In this document: in pieces, positions 47,201 to 58,211 of the stretch
Position numbering within the stretch: the stretch's first letter is position 1
Layout: every line of letters begins with the position of its first letter
Assembly (NCBI GenBank): GCA_003988855.1
Contig: QYAI01000072.1
Coordinates: 62,001-126,000, forward strand
Source: Arachnopeziza araneosa
Taxonomy: Eukaryota; Ascomycota; Leotiomycetes; Helotiales; Arachnopezizaceae
Direction of reading: 5' to 3'
DNA length: 64,000 bases
The notes under the pieces: generated by a model
Databases searched by the model: none
What the model was told of the DNA's origin: nothing
What the model saw: the letters and a program-made list of their open reading frames with translations, nothing else
Translations under genes and position numbers: made by a program

Positions 47201-48731
47201 ACTCGAAGAGATTTTTCAGATCGTGCTGAGATGCCCTGTGTTGAAACATAGTTATATGACTACTCTTGTACAATAAATTCCACGAGCAATGGTACTTACT
47301 TTGCGTTACTCGTAATATAACAGACAACATCAGAAAATGCATATAACAATCTGGGATACAAGTCCCCAATGATTCTCTTGCGAGATTGAGAATCGATCAT
47401 TGGTTCGGTCATGCCTGAAATTTTCGACTTTTTATCAACATTTGCCCACTGGAGGCGGAGAGGTCGAGCACTTGCTCTGTGGTCAGCCAAGTCTCTCTGT
47501 ATTGAACGCTGATGTCCTGACATTGCGTTAAATACGTTCTCTCTCGTTCTCATGACAGACGAAGCCGCTGATTTGAGAATTTCAACAGCACTCGCAGTAG
47601 GAATTCCCGTTCCTCGAAGACCTTCGCAATCTATTACTGGTTAGCAAGATTCTCAGTATGAATAAAACAAAGATCAAACTCTTTACCAGCATAGAACAGA
47701 GGAGAAGTCTCGCTCTCTGTTTTTGGATCAGAATACAGATGTACATCTCCACTCGTAGATCTTGCGAAATACACTGCGTTACCCGGGACCGGGACGTCAT
47801 GTGTTGTGTTTGGTACGGCATTACGAATCAATGCTCGAATGAGCGCGCTCTTCCCACAGCCTGTTTCTCCAAAGAATGAAACAAGACTTGGAAACTGCTC
47901 GAGAGTTGTTGGATTGGCCTGAGAGCTTTGGGCAGTTTTCACCAATGAGTCCAGCCTGTTGTAGATGTATAAGTTTGGCTCATGTTGATGATGAGGTACA
48001 CCAAACCAGGTCGTCCAGATATCTTGTAAATGCAATTGTTTCTGTTGCTCTTCGCTAGTTTCGTGACGGAACAGATATTGAGTCCAGACATACTCGCTAA
48101 AATCTATTTATCTAGTATGAGTGGGCCGGTTTCTCCTAGGCATATGGTCACGTTCCTTGTCCCAGCACAGAATATGATATGCATCACGGCATTCAGGGCA
48201 GATGGAAAGTGTGGAAGGTGCTCCATCCCTGTCATATTGGCGACAAATTCTGGGAATATCTAAGAGGTCTGCCAATTCGACAATCGCTAGACAAGATCAC
48301 CTCTTGAAAGTATAATGAAACAAGAATGGGAACATACACGTTTGCAGAGTGTATCGGCCCCGAAACCGAGATTGAGGGATAGACCTCGTTTGAGACATTC
48401 GGCGGGAAGGTTGACTCAATTCTGGCGTCGCAAAGCCAATCTTATCTCCACGAAGTTGAGCTACAGCGCTTTTTGTAGCTTCAAGAGTCGAACTGGATCC
48501 ATTTTGAGCAGCTTGATTAGAATCTTCTGCATGTGAAGCTTCTTCAAGAACTTGCTCTAATTCTTCTTCGATAGTCTTCTCGCCGTCAAGCCGTCTTTCG
48601 TCCAGGTCTGTGTTTTGGAACTGCGCCTCGAGAAGAGAATCTGCAGTACTCTCCTCTTCGTCAATCCGTCTTTCGTCCAGGTGTGGACTTTGGAACTGCG
48701 CCTCAAGAAGAGAACTAGAAGTACTTTCCAT
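44249..48731 (-). CDS. Zinc-finger/GTPase-like/RING-like/patatin multidomain protein, possible nonsense mutation
   Basis: Nine predicted exons (48731-48338, 48286-47687, 47630-47300, 47235-46553, 46503-45813, 45763-45651, 45603-45283, 45228-45174, 45119-44249) give about 1352 codons in one frame. Order: an acidic N terminus with two LLEAQFQ repeats; a zinc-binding motif (ICPECRDAYHILCWDKE); a P-loop GTPase-like domain with SFFGETGCGKSALI, DCEGL and IIVVNKPS; helical sequence with RCVNYWGRHEKGHQ; a RING-like Cys cluster (WTCFTCLTD, HTICLKC, CPLGC); then patatin with LSLDGGGIRGI, the nucleophile motif GTSTGG and FVDAALLRNNP. Patatins are Ser-Asp lipid acyl hydrolases; fusion to an NTPase suggests a switch-controlled enzyme like fungal NLR-type proteins. 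An in-frame TAA lies at 48110-48108. Either it is a nonsense mutation, or a 48-nt intron (48151-48104) removes it. Confidence 0.8.
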
Positions 48732-49572
48732 GATGGAGGTATCAATGGAACATTTCGCACTACGTCTTGCGTTTTGAAGTAAAATTCCGTGATGACGAGG
48801 TCCCCTTTAAAGCGTTTCGAGGGAACTGAGGCCGATTGTAAGGCTGCGTGGCTCAGAGACAAATAAGACTTAGGAATATATTTTTAGGGGCGCCACGTCC
48901 AAGAATCTCGAATGATGGAATGATGTGGCCAAACTAGTGCAATGATCGGCGAGCCTTGCGTGTCAATAATGTAACACAGCAGATCGTCGTGAAGCCTTGC
49001 AATGTGAGAATACCGGACCTTGTCTCCGATCATAAGATGAATTTATGACTGTAAACCAAGGAGAGCATCATACTCGGCACTCATTTAGACAAAAGGCTTC
49101 AAGTCTCGAGAATTTGTGGTATTTGGAGTGCGATTACAATATAGAAGATTCTTATCTGTGGTCAGGCTGTCACTAAGCCACACGGCGCCAATGATGGTGT
49201 GCTTCAGCTGGTGTGCTTCAGCTAAACATGTGTAGCGCCACCCAACCCCGCCCAAGCCAGGATGAGGCATCTGATCCTGAAGCCTGAAGCTGAAAGTAGA
49301 GAAACACACTCTTGATTGTTTAACAGAACGCTGATATTAAACAATGCAACAATCATACAAAAGCATTATCGCGAAGCCTTTTTATGGGCAGAACAAAGGG
49401 AGAAGCTAAATTCGGTGGCTCTTTGACACTTCATACAGAGTTAAAGATATACGATATGTATTAGGAACTCAACTTCATATGTATAACAAAGTTGCGGGTT
49501 TATTTAGTTGAGAGAAGAAGAAAGCCTTTCTGTGAACCATAGAACCTGACAACATGAAATGCGTCATCCAAA
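48732..49572. other. Intergenic
   Basis: This is the promoter side of the patatin gene and the 3' side of the reductase gene. A short direct duplication of GGTGTGCTTCAGCT lies near 49196-49222. No gene is seen. Confidence 0.5.
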
Positions 49573-50679
49573 CTAAAGCGAGACTACTACTTTCTTCGCT
49601 GAAACTCCCTTCCTCTGAATATCCATAGCCTCGTTGACGGAACCTAAACCTTGGCCAATCACAATTGGCTCTGGCGCAGTTTTGTACTTGTTCTGAGCAA
49701 GAGCCTGTGGTAGAAAGCCTTCATACATCGATTTCCCAACCCCATTTCTAACCAACGTCGTGCCAAAAATAAACTTACTCTTCACACCCGCGAGTTTGGT
49801 TTTGACCCACCACCGCGCAGTCCAAGAAAGATAGCCCAGGATCGTTCTCGGAACAGGGAGGAACTTGGGCGGCGATGAAGGTAGAGGAAAGGACGCCATG
49901 GAGATGAATCGTGTGCCGATTTTGCATTGCGAGATGATGTCGAAACAGGAATCTGAAGAACCGGCTCCGATGGCGAAGGCTCCAGCGATGGTCTTGCCTG
50001 AGAGAGCGTTGATGATGTCCGTGGTGATAGTAGGAGAGTGGTAATCAAATGCGCGAGCAGCGCCGAGACGGGTGACAAGGGGGAAATTCTTGGGGGAGCA
50101 GGTCGTGAACACTTCGTAGCCAGAAGCAACAGCGAGTTGTATGGCGTTGGTCCCGACACTGGATGCGCCTCCCCAGACGAGTAGCGTTTGGCCTGTGGAT
50201 TTTGGATAGGTGGAGGGGAGATGAAGGCCTAGTTGATCGTCTTCGAAGAGGCCGCATGCAGCACTCGATAAGCCCAGGGGAAGGACACAGGCTTCTTCGT
50301 AGGAAAGAGTGCTAGGGATTGGTGTTGTCATATGTTCGAGGAGCACGGTGTAAGTCTGGAATGAGCCCATAGAAGATTTGTTGAAATGCTCGTCCATTCC
50401 CACGGCATGGCCAAGCACTCGATCACCGGGTTTGAATCGAGTTACGGAAGATCCAACTGCTATGACTTCGCCAGAACTGTCGCTCCCCATGACGAAAGGG
50501 TATTGAATCCAGGAGAAGAGGAATGATCCCATATCTTGTTTCATCCAGTCGAGCGGGTTAATGGCCACGGCGCCGTTTTTGATGACGATTTCGTTATCTG
50601 CTGGGGTTGGGTAGAGAGCACTCCGGACTTCAAGGGGTTGCTTGGGGTTTGTGAGGTAGGCTGCTTGATTTATCGGCAT
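49573..50679 (-). CDS. Medium-chain dehydrogenase/reductase, CipB-like
   Basis: This single exon encodes 368 aa. The N-terminal GroES-like domain shows EIVIKNGAVAINPLDWMKQD, YPFVMGSDSSGEVIAVGSSV and KPGDRVLGHAVG; the NAD(P)H-binding fold shows LLVWGGASSVGTNAIQLAVA. The zinc-binding Cys/His set of classical alcohol dehydrogenases is absent, so it is probably a zinc-independent quinone- or enoyl-reductase-like enzyme, closest to the fungal CipB-type group. Such genes often sit in or near secondary-metabolite clusters. It is transcribed away from a Zn2Cys6 regulator 520 bp upstream, and a Diels-Alderase-like gene lies 4.2 kb further on, but no polyketide synthase is in the window. The substrate is unknown. 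Confidence 0.88.
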   Translation of the reverse strand: MPINQAAYLTNPKQPLEVRSALYPTPADNEIVIKNGAVAINPLDWMKQDMGSFLFSWIQYPFVMGSDSSGEVIAVGSSVTRFKPGDRVLGHAVGMDEHFNKSSMGSFQTYTVLLEHMTTPIPSTLSYEEACVLPLGLSSAACGLFEDDQLGLHLPSTYPKSTGQTLLVWGGASSVGTNAIQLAVASGYEVFTTCSPKNFPLVTRLGAARAFDYHSPTITTDIINALSGKTIAGAFAIGAGSSDSCFDIISQCKIGTRFISMASFPLPSSPPKFLPVPRTILGYLSWTARWWVKTKLAGVKSKFIFGTTLVRNGVGKSMYEGFLPQALAQNKYKTAPEPIVIGQGLGSVNEAMDIQRKGVSAKKVVVSL

Positions 50680-51199
50680 TTTTTGATAGTAGATGATTCA
50701 GGAGGGAGAAATTAATTGACTGACGAAAGGAAAAAGATGCCAAGGCTTTTCGTACTTGAGAAACAGAAGACTAGAGTGCTTGCTTGAGCTCTTGCTCATG
50801 GTGGCTATGATATACTTATCATTAGGCATTTCGTATTGAAATTATAGGAGACCACATAGTTTCGCATTCGGCGCAACTATCAGAACTCGTGGATGAATGG
50901 AGATGATAAAAGTTGGCCATCGCTTCGGAACTTTACGTGAAGTTGAGAGAAATGCGACGGCGGGTTAGCTTGGGTGGTTTTAGAAACTATGGAGTAGTAA
51001 TAGAATGAAAGACTCGCCATCAGGTGTGCATTTAAAAATAGCTTGTTTGTATTTTAGCCTTCCCTTACTACAAGCCACCAAATCCCATCATCATCTCGTC
51101 ATGGCATCAATAACTCCTACGCATTCATCTCTGTCCGAGTAGTACACGCATTTGTTGACTGTGGTTTGCTCCGGAGCACCGTTGAACCGATTCCTAGCA
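50680..51199. promoter_or_regulatory. Divergent promoter between reductase and Zn2Cys6 regulator
   Basis: 520 bases separate the start codons of two divergent genes, so both promoters should be here. I see no clear palindromic CGG-type binding site for the regulator. Confidence 0.5.
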
Positions 51200-52629
51200 A
51201 TGGGAGTCCGAAAGATCAAAGCACACAAGAAATCTCGGCGAGGGTGCCGTAATTGCAAGCTTCGGAAAGTAAAGGTTAGAGATTAAGCGTGTAACTCTTA
51301 TTTATTTATTGACGTCTTTCTTCAGTGTGATGAGATACAACCGGAATGTCAGAAGTGTGTCTCATACGGAGTTCATTGCAATTACGATCCCGACGTCGCA
51401 GAGCTCCAATTGTCTCTCGATAGCGACTTCAAAAATGCTGTCTCTCGATCTCAATCGCGTTCTATAAATAACTCCACACTTGAGCCTCCGCTTGTCTACA
51501 TGAGTGGGGGGTCGTCCTTTCTCTTGCAGGGAAAAGAGTTGCAGTTGATGAAAAAGTATCACCAGCAGACACTCCCCACAATGAGTACGGATATGAATCG
51601 TCATTTATATGCGAATGAAGTTATTCTCGCTGTGAGACAATTTTATTTTGTTTTATCTGTAAAGGAGCTGATAACTTGATATAGAATCCTTTTATCATGC
51701 ATGCTGCGCTGTCCATGACTCTCATGCATGACCGACATCGGTCAGGCACGGGCGCCACAATCTCACCCCCAGAACTATTCCACTGGTGTCAATCCTCCAG
51801 ACTATTCAACGAGAGGCTCTCTGGCTCGGTTCAGGCGTCAGATCGAGACCTCTTATGGGCCGGGGGCATGATCCTTGGTATTCTAGCCATATGTCACGTG
51901 GAGGCACAAAGTGCAGAAGAAGCATGGCCACTCAAGCCAGCTTCTTCGATGGATCTTAACTGGCTGCAATTAGGATTTGGGAAGAGAGAAATATGGAGAC
52001 TGACAGAAACAGCAAAATTGAACTCTAGCTTTGGTCCATTGCCGGCTCCAAATATCATCACTCCACCAACACTTTCAGACCCATCATTATTTGAATCACT
52101 CCCTCCTGAGTTCATCTCATATTACGGTCTCAACTCAACTTCGACTATTGGGAATAATGCATATCATGCTTCCGCATATGGCCTCGCTCAGACCATCAAC
52201 CTTCTCGAGATGATACCTATCATCATGAATTTCGTATGTTACTAGTTGTTTCTTTACCACAGTTGTTATCACAAACAGATTCGAACCGTCTAGGTCTTCC
52301 AAATTATTACACTAGAGATATTTCTGATGCCGTTACCTATTCTTGCCAAAGAGTAAATAACTGATTCGAGTACAATTCAGGGGTCTTTCATTGCCAGTGT
52401 TCCAGAAGACTTCAAGAAACTCCTTGAGGTAAAGGACTCTCGTGCCCTTCTGTTAATGGCTTATTGGTACGCAAAAATTGCTCAGATCGATTTATGGTGG
52501 GTGCTACGGCGTTCTACTCTGGAATGCAAAGCCATCTGTCTTTATCTCGAGATGCATCACCAGCATGAGCCGAGTATTCAGCGCTTATTGGAGTTTCCAA
52601 AAATTGCGATGCGAATGGCGGAAAAATAA
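51200..52629 (+). CDS. Zn2Cys6 transcription factor
   Basis: Four predicted exons (51200-51274, 51326-51631, 51685-52233, 52381-52629; introns of 51, 53 and 147 nt) give 392 aa. The binuclear cluster CRNCKLRKVKC...CQKCVSYGVHC has the canonical Cys spacing 2-6-6-2-6 and is split by the first intron, as is common in this family. The rest matches the short fungal regulators with a C-terminal LLLMAYWYAKIAQIDLWWVL and LECKAICLYLEMH block. The last intron is long and less certain; without it the frame ends early at 52243. The length is short for the class (often 400-600 aa). Its targets are unknown; the divergent reductase is the nearest candidate. Confidence 0.85.
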
Positions 52630-53334
52630 GTCATTACGGAAATGTTCATGTCACATACGTCAAATTCCTAATTCAACTTGTGGTGGTTGGTTTCCGGATA
52701 AACCGAATTCACAACATTTCTCCAATTGTCGTACCTGACGCGAAAGTGCGATTCCTCCAGGACCTAGTGATCGGTATGGGCTAACAATTTTGTAGTATTC
52801 AAGAAGGAATGATCCTATAACCTGCCGCTTACGCGACTGCGGTAAATTTGTATCACCTCCTTTCTCGTGTTTCCGCTTTTACCCTGTCGAGCTGACCACA
52901 ACATGAGTGCTCGGAAGCTGCATTCAGCCAAATTTCTGAGTCATACAATACCTGAGGATCCCAATTAGGCAACTTATACATTTAAAGAGTGGCCAGTGAG
53001 GCTATCGCATTCTAAAGATGGCTTTTTGTCCATTTTTGTCAGCTACTGTGTCAGCTACCAAAATTGTGCTCTGCTAACCTTGGTGAATTTTAATGTTATA
53101 AATTCGCGTATGCTTTCACTGCCACAATGTTAGGCACCCACAAACTAAACTCCTCAAAGTCTATAAGTTGTAGATTTTCTTCTCGGCCATTATTTGCGTT
53201 CATTCACCAAATATCGCATCCTTTCCTACTATCATCACCCTCAGCACCACTTCAAGCAGGTCCATCTGAGCCATCAAATATAACTCGATCCAATTCTCCA
53301 TAACTTATATTTTAAGTTTAAACCATTCATCAAC
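52630..53334. other. Intergenic, promoter of secreted peptide gene
   Basis: This stretch is AT-rich. A TATA-like CTTATATTTTAAG lies about 30-40 bases upstream of the peptide gene start at 53335, with an A-rich and CAAC-containing leader just before the ATG. No other gene is seen. Confidence 0.5.
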
Positions 53335-53481
53335 ATGCGTCTCAACAGTCTCACTATTCTCTTCGCCTTCGTCGTGTCATTTGCTGCTGCATTTCCAGCT
53401 CCTCTCGACACCCAGAATGTTCCTAGCTCAACTAGCCTCCCAGCTCCGGACCAAGAAGATGGCAGAGGTGGTTACAACTAG
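53335..53481 (+). CDS. 48-aa secreted peptide
   Basis: This short frame starts at an ATG in good context (CATCAACATG) and encodes a textbook signal peptide (MRLNSLTILFAFVVSFAAAF) followed by a mature part of about 27 residues: PAPLDTQNVPSS, then TSLPAPDQED and the tail GRGGYN. There are no Cys residues. The GR before GYN could be a processing site. A typical fungal promoter and leader lie upstream, and an AT-rich 3' region follows. Small secreted peptides like this are lineage-specific; roles from signalling to effector are possible. I do not recognise it. It lies between the Zn2Cys6 regulator and the Diels-Alderase-like gene. Confidence 0.6.
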   Translation: MRLNSLTILFAFVVSFAAAFPAPLDTQNVPSSTSLPAPDQEDGRGGYN

Positions 53482-54895
53482 GTCTTCCACGCTTGATATG
53501 TTAGCTTGTATACGGGAAGAAGGTGTTGGGGGTTTATTTTTGCAGCTAGTGGGGAGTTAGTAGAGGTGGTCTCAGGCAGTTGGGAGTTTTGGAGTTTTTG
53601 GAGTGACCAGAAGGAAATCATTGCTTTGTTTGAACGTTGTATTATCTTTGGGAGTTAAAAAGGTTGCGTCGGAATAAAAACTTGAATTAGATGGCATTTG
53701 TGCTGCTCAAATTTCCGAGGTCAAGGCATTGAGGGGGTCTCTCATGTGGATTGGTCGAAAGTAAATTGTACTCTTTGCAATTATATCGTGCCATTTACCT
53801 TCGCTTCAAACTTTGATTCAAACGCATGTCATCTTACTTCTTCTATTGTAGTGAGCCGAGACCTTAAAGGCTCTCCTATTTTCACACTGAGACATTACTT
53901 CAAATGATGCGCCTTTTGTAAGAGGAAATTCAACAACTCTCATAGTAAGATTGAAACCCCAATTAAACCGAAATCTCTGAGACACTTCCTGGGAGAATCG
54001 TCTAAATCGATTGTAGTGGTTGTATGAGGTGAGGTTGCCCTTCGGCTGAGGAGCCAATCCAAAATGCAGTCTAGAGTCAGCCGCAATCTCAATTCTGATC
54101 CATCTTACAACTGACTTACTTGGAAACTTGGTTTAGAATGTAGTAACAAATAGGTGCCGCATCAACAATTACTCTCACCACTGCTATATAAAAATAAAAG
54201 ACAGGTTTTCTTAGTGTAGTACTTGGATGTAGATAGTAACTCTTCAGGTTCAGTCTGAACACTGTTCTCAGCTGAAACTCTCTCAAGGTATGTTGATCCT
54301 GATGACTCGGATAGACACATTAACGGTGCGTTGATAAGCCACGTTTTAGCTATTGAAGCCCGTAACAGGAAAGATTGTGCTTTGCCCGAATATTGATCAT
54401 AATATCAGTATTGACATTTCACCCGTCTTCAGAGTTTTGAGAGACCTGTCAATTGAGTCCACAATATGTAACAGACAATGATTACGGAAAGTCGATGTTC
54501 AGATGGAACCAAGTCACAATATTTGAAAATGACAACAAAACTTCAGGCCTCGGGACTCTTTTAGAACACAGGTTTTAATCATTCTCAGAAATTCAATTTC
54601 TTTTAGTTGTCGAATTTCAACACCAGTGCGCTCTGATCTATCAGTTAGTCTCGTGGCGTGATAGGTTCGGAAGAAAAAGGGGCTCGCTTACCAGAAGAAG
54701 AACACAATAGAGACTGCCCAATCAGCGAGTAGCTCAGGTGCAACAGAGTACCTAGCTACAGTACCTAGGTAGATTTTGTGTACGACCTTCTGAACTACTA
54801 TTAAGACATAGCAATTTAATCTCACTATATACAGCTTGAAGTTACCCCTCAGTTCTTGCTCTTTGCACAGCATATTCCACATCGTGAACTTCGCA
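53482..54895. other. Intergenic, 1.4 kb
   Basis: No supported gene. Near 54755-54771 lie overlapping palindromic TACCTAGGTA-type sites, and a TATA-like ACTATATACA is about 70 bases upstream of the next start. The open frames 53698-53907 and 53818-54057 show no domain. Confidence 0.5.
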
Positions 54896-56099
54896 ATGGC
54901 TTTCATGACTTACTTCCTCTCAGCATTTCTGTTCACATTCCAATGCCTCTGTACCAGAGTCATTATCCCTTCCACCACCGCTCTCGGTCCTATCAAGCCG
55001 ACTTTCACCTCATCTGCCTTTGGTCTAGATAGTCCCCACCTCTCAGCCGTCAACGAAAGCTCCTTCCAGTGGTGGTACTTCGACGCCGTAGCACCAAGAG
55101 CCAATGCTTCAATTGTTATCGTATTCTATGCCGTCTCTGCAGACGCATTTCCTTTCGTCGAACCAGGTGATATCACAACGGTTCAGGCGGTGATCAACTA
55201 CCCGGATGGTAGTATTGATGGGATTGCTATCAATGCCGGTCAAGCTGTTGTTACTACATATGGGCAAGGGTCCTCTGGATGCTGGGAGAACGCAGGCTCG
55301 GAATGGATTGGAACACCTGACTTGTCGTCTTATACGGTTACAATTGATTCTCCTGGCATCCAAGGGACTTTCACGTTGCATTCGATTGCCCCAGGTCACT
55401 ACCCCTGTGGACCAATTGATGATTGTCAGAGTATGCTTTTGGGCCCTGAATTTGGCTGGACTAATGCGATTCCGGACTCGATTGGTGTGGTTGACTTCAC
55501 ATTGCATGGGAAGCATGTTTCATTCACAGGGTCGGGATACCATGATCAGGTATGGCATTACTCCCCCCAATAACTCAGTACAAAATTAATCGATCCCAGA
55601 ACTGGGCAGCTCAACCACTATTTGACATCTTGAAAGGATGGTACTGGGGTCATGGCCGTGTCGGCGCATATTCCATCGTCTGGTTCTCAGAGCTTGATAT
55701 CACTGGGAAGGAACACGCCAGCGTATACGTCTCTAAGAATGGTGCTGTTCTCACAGATACTTGTGATCTGAACTCGGTCGTTGTTCGTCCTATCGGAAGC
55801 CCGTATCCTCCTCCTGCTCCCGAGGACGATCAGGTCATGCCGACTGGCTTCCATGTTGTGATTAACTTAGGAACAGAAGGTATCATGACCTTGGATGTTG
55901 AGGGTAAGTTATGCTACTCTCGGGATTGCTTCATCTGAATTTAAAAGCTGACTTGGTATTAGTTGTAAACTTCATCACCGAATTTGCTCCATATATCGAT
56001 AGATGGACGGGGAGTATCAGCGGTACAATCAAAAACGGAGCTTCAATTGAATATCTCAATGAAGGATTTGCGCTCTTTGAACAATTCACCTTGTCATGA
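54896..56099 (+). CDS. Diels-Alderase-like / hydroxyneurosporene synthase-like protein
   Basis: Three exons (54896-55549, 55600-55903, 55963-56099; introns of 50 and 59 nt) give 364 aa. A hydrophobic N terminus (FMTYFLSAFLFTFQCLC) looks like a signal peptide. The two-domain beta-barrel (lipocalin-like) family marks are clear: SSFQWWYFDAVAP near residue 65, GSGYHDQNWAAQPLF across the first splice and WYWGHGRVGAYSIVWFSEL. The family includes the pericyclases that form decalin rings in fungal polyketide-peptide pathways (Fsa2/CghA type) and CrtC-like hydratases. Those enzymes sit beside a PKS-NRPS; none is in the window, so this may be a stand-alone secreted member with another role. The start could also be 54836, which would add 20 residues ahead of the hydrophobic segment. 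Confidence 0.85.
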
Positions 56100-58177
56100 T
56101 TTTACTTGTTGCTGTTCATTTTTCCTAACCTTGTTCCTCGCCATCTTGTTATTTTAGATAGATGATAGGACTTTTCGATATACTCTGAAAGTAAACACTT
56201 AGGAGTGTTGGGAGTATGTCTTTGCACCGTGCTAAGAATTTTTAACCACTCCATTTGTGAAAGACTTTGCTTCTTGAACAGACAAACTTTATACGCATCC
56301 AAGCTAACAAATCAGAGCCAGAAGTCTCCACAGCCCTCCACCTACATTCTGTAGATTCTCTAAACCAATTTATCCATTATACCATAATACAGCCTCCTGA
56401 CCTGTTGCCTCCAACCATTCTTGATCTCACCTCTGAGAGTCAGCCAATCATGGCGTGTATGAGCAGGCTCCGCACAACGCGAAACGGCAATGATTGGTGC
56501 CAACCACAGATCCTGTCTGCCAATGGCAAAAGCTGATATCAGCTCAAGACGCAGGATGGCTTTCGATTTTTCATGCCAATGAGCCTCATTCCCATTTCCG
56601 AAAATGGCAAAAGTGGCCTCCACTTGCATGAGTCTCGCATCCTATTGATCTTCACCTACCAATCATAGAAGCCGAAATCACTTCACGATGCAAGAGGCTC
56701 TTTGGGATTTTATGCCCTCAGTGAGTCATTTAGAGAATATTTGAGCTATTTTTAAATTAGATTTTGGCCTCCACCTTTGGGTGACCAGCCAATAATAGTA
56801 GCCAAGATCATTTTGCCACGCAAGAGGAATTTCCCACGGAACCTTGAGTCATCTCTTGTCAAGCTTCTACCTTAGTGACTCACTTTCTCATGAATTAGGA
56901 TTTCAGAAAATGAACAGCTTTTTAGAAATAAATAGTGGTAAAAGATTGCAGTGAGCTCTTGTTCTTGATAGACGACTTTGGAGATGTGGTCAGGTATACT
57001 GAGCACCTTTGGAGCATATTCAGTCCCAGCCGTAGTTGCTATTCTGAGTTAAATCCTCTCAGAATTGAGTTCTCTGGCCAAAGTAGACTTGAGATTCAAC
57101 AAAAGAAGGATTAAATTACACATATCACGAGAAATTCATTTCCGAGCATTCCTTCTACTGAAAGTTCAACACCAAGAATCTTCCTCGCTGTGTGAGGCCA
57201 GGCCAAACCATACCATAGGCCTCGAGTTTATCATATCATATTCGGCCATCATGAACAATTTTCGCACGAGAGAAAATCGGCTTGCTGAACAGAAACTTGC
57301 TTGTCTCGCAAGTTGTGAGTCTTTGAAGACAACCAATCAAGGTGATGGAAATCTTCTGCTGAACACTCTCATATGCTAGCAATTCGATCACCGAAAGAGC
57401 GGCCAAGACGAAAACGTCCAGTACGCTTGGCCTCCAACCCTTCGACTCTACCAATCAATATGAAGATGCTCGGCCCTCGCAAGACTTGGTTTTGATGAAG
57501 TAAGATGGACTGCTTTGAATCGAAAAACCTCAGGCCGATCTAAGAAAGAGAGCCTCGTGTTTTCGAAAGTAACAAATCACAGTCTCGTATATGGGCGTTA
57601 GATGTTGTCCTCTTTTGAGATTCTGGACACTTGAAAATCTGATGCTGCGAAAACAATCCGGGCAAAAACTGAAGTTCGGCCTCCAACTTTCAGCACATCA
57701 ACCAACGACAATGAGTCATTTCGGTGAGAAATCTTGGTTTGCTGAACAGACATGCGCTTGGTTACCAACCTGACCTCCAAAATTTGCATCTCAGCCCACC
57801 ACTGTGACACCACTCGGGTGAGATGCCGGCAAACGAGATGCATCCGCAATATCGAATCTTTTCTCATGCTACGAGTTTGCCTTCTTCGAAAGCAGTCAAT
57901 CATGATCCCGAAAATGAAGGGGGTTGATACTGTCCCATCCTGAAAAAATCGAACGGAAAACTTAATATCCCAAAGGTGTACAGTACTTCAGTAGCCAACT
58001 TCAAATTTCTGCTTGCAGTGGGGTTCCTCAGTAAGGAGATTAACTTGATGAAGGGAGATAGATACACCTGCTTGTCTCGAGAAGATCTCAGTCCCTGTAT
58101 TCAAGAGGTGGCTTGTGCTACTCTTAACACAGCCAATCAGGGGCCCAGAAATTGAGGATTGAGCACCGTCCTCTCTT

Positions 58178-58211
58178 GAAATTTCAAGCACGGAATCGTG
58201 CTTGAAATTTC
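58178..58211. repeat. Perfect 15-bp inverted repeat hairpin
   Basis: The left arm GAAATTTCAAGCACG at 58178-58192 and its exact reverse complement at 58197-58211 are separated by the 4-base loop GAAT. It lies inside the repeat array, where the left arm matches the unit's TTGAGAATTTCGAACAC tail, so the arms may come from a local inverted copy of the unit. Confidence 0.85.

Noticed and set aside
49573..50679. Trans-acting enoyl reductase of a polyketide synthase
   Set aside because: The sequence resembles CipB-like reductases more than LovC-type partners, and no synthase is in view.
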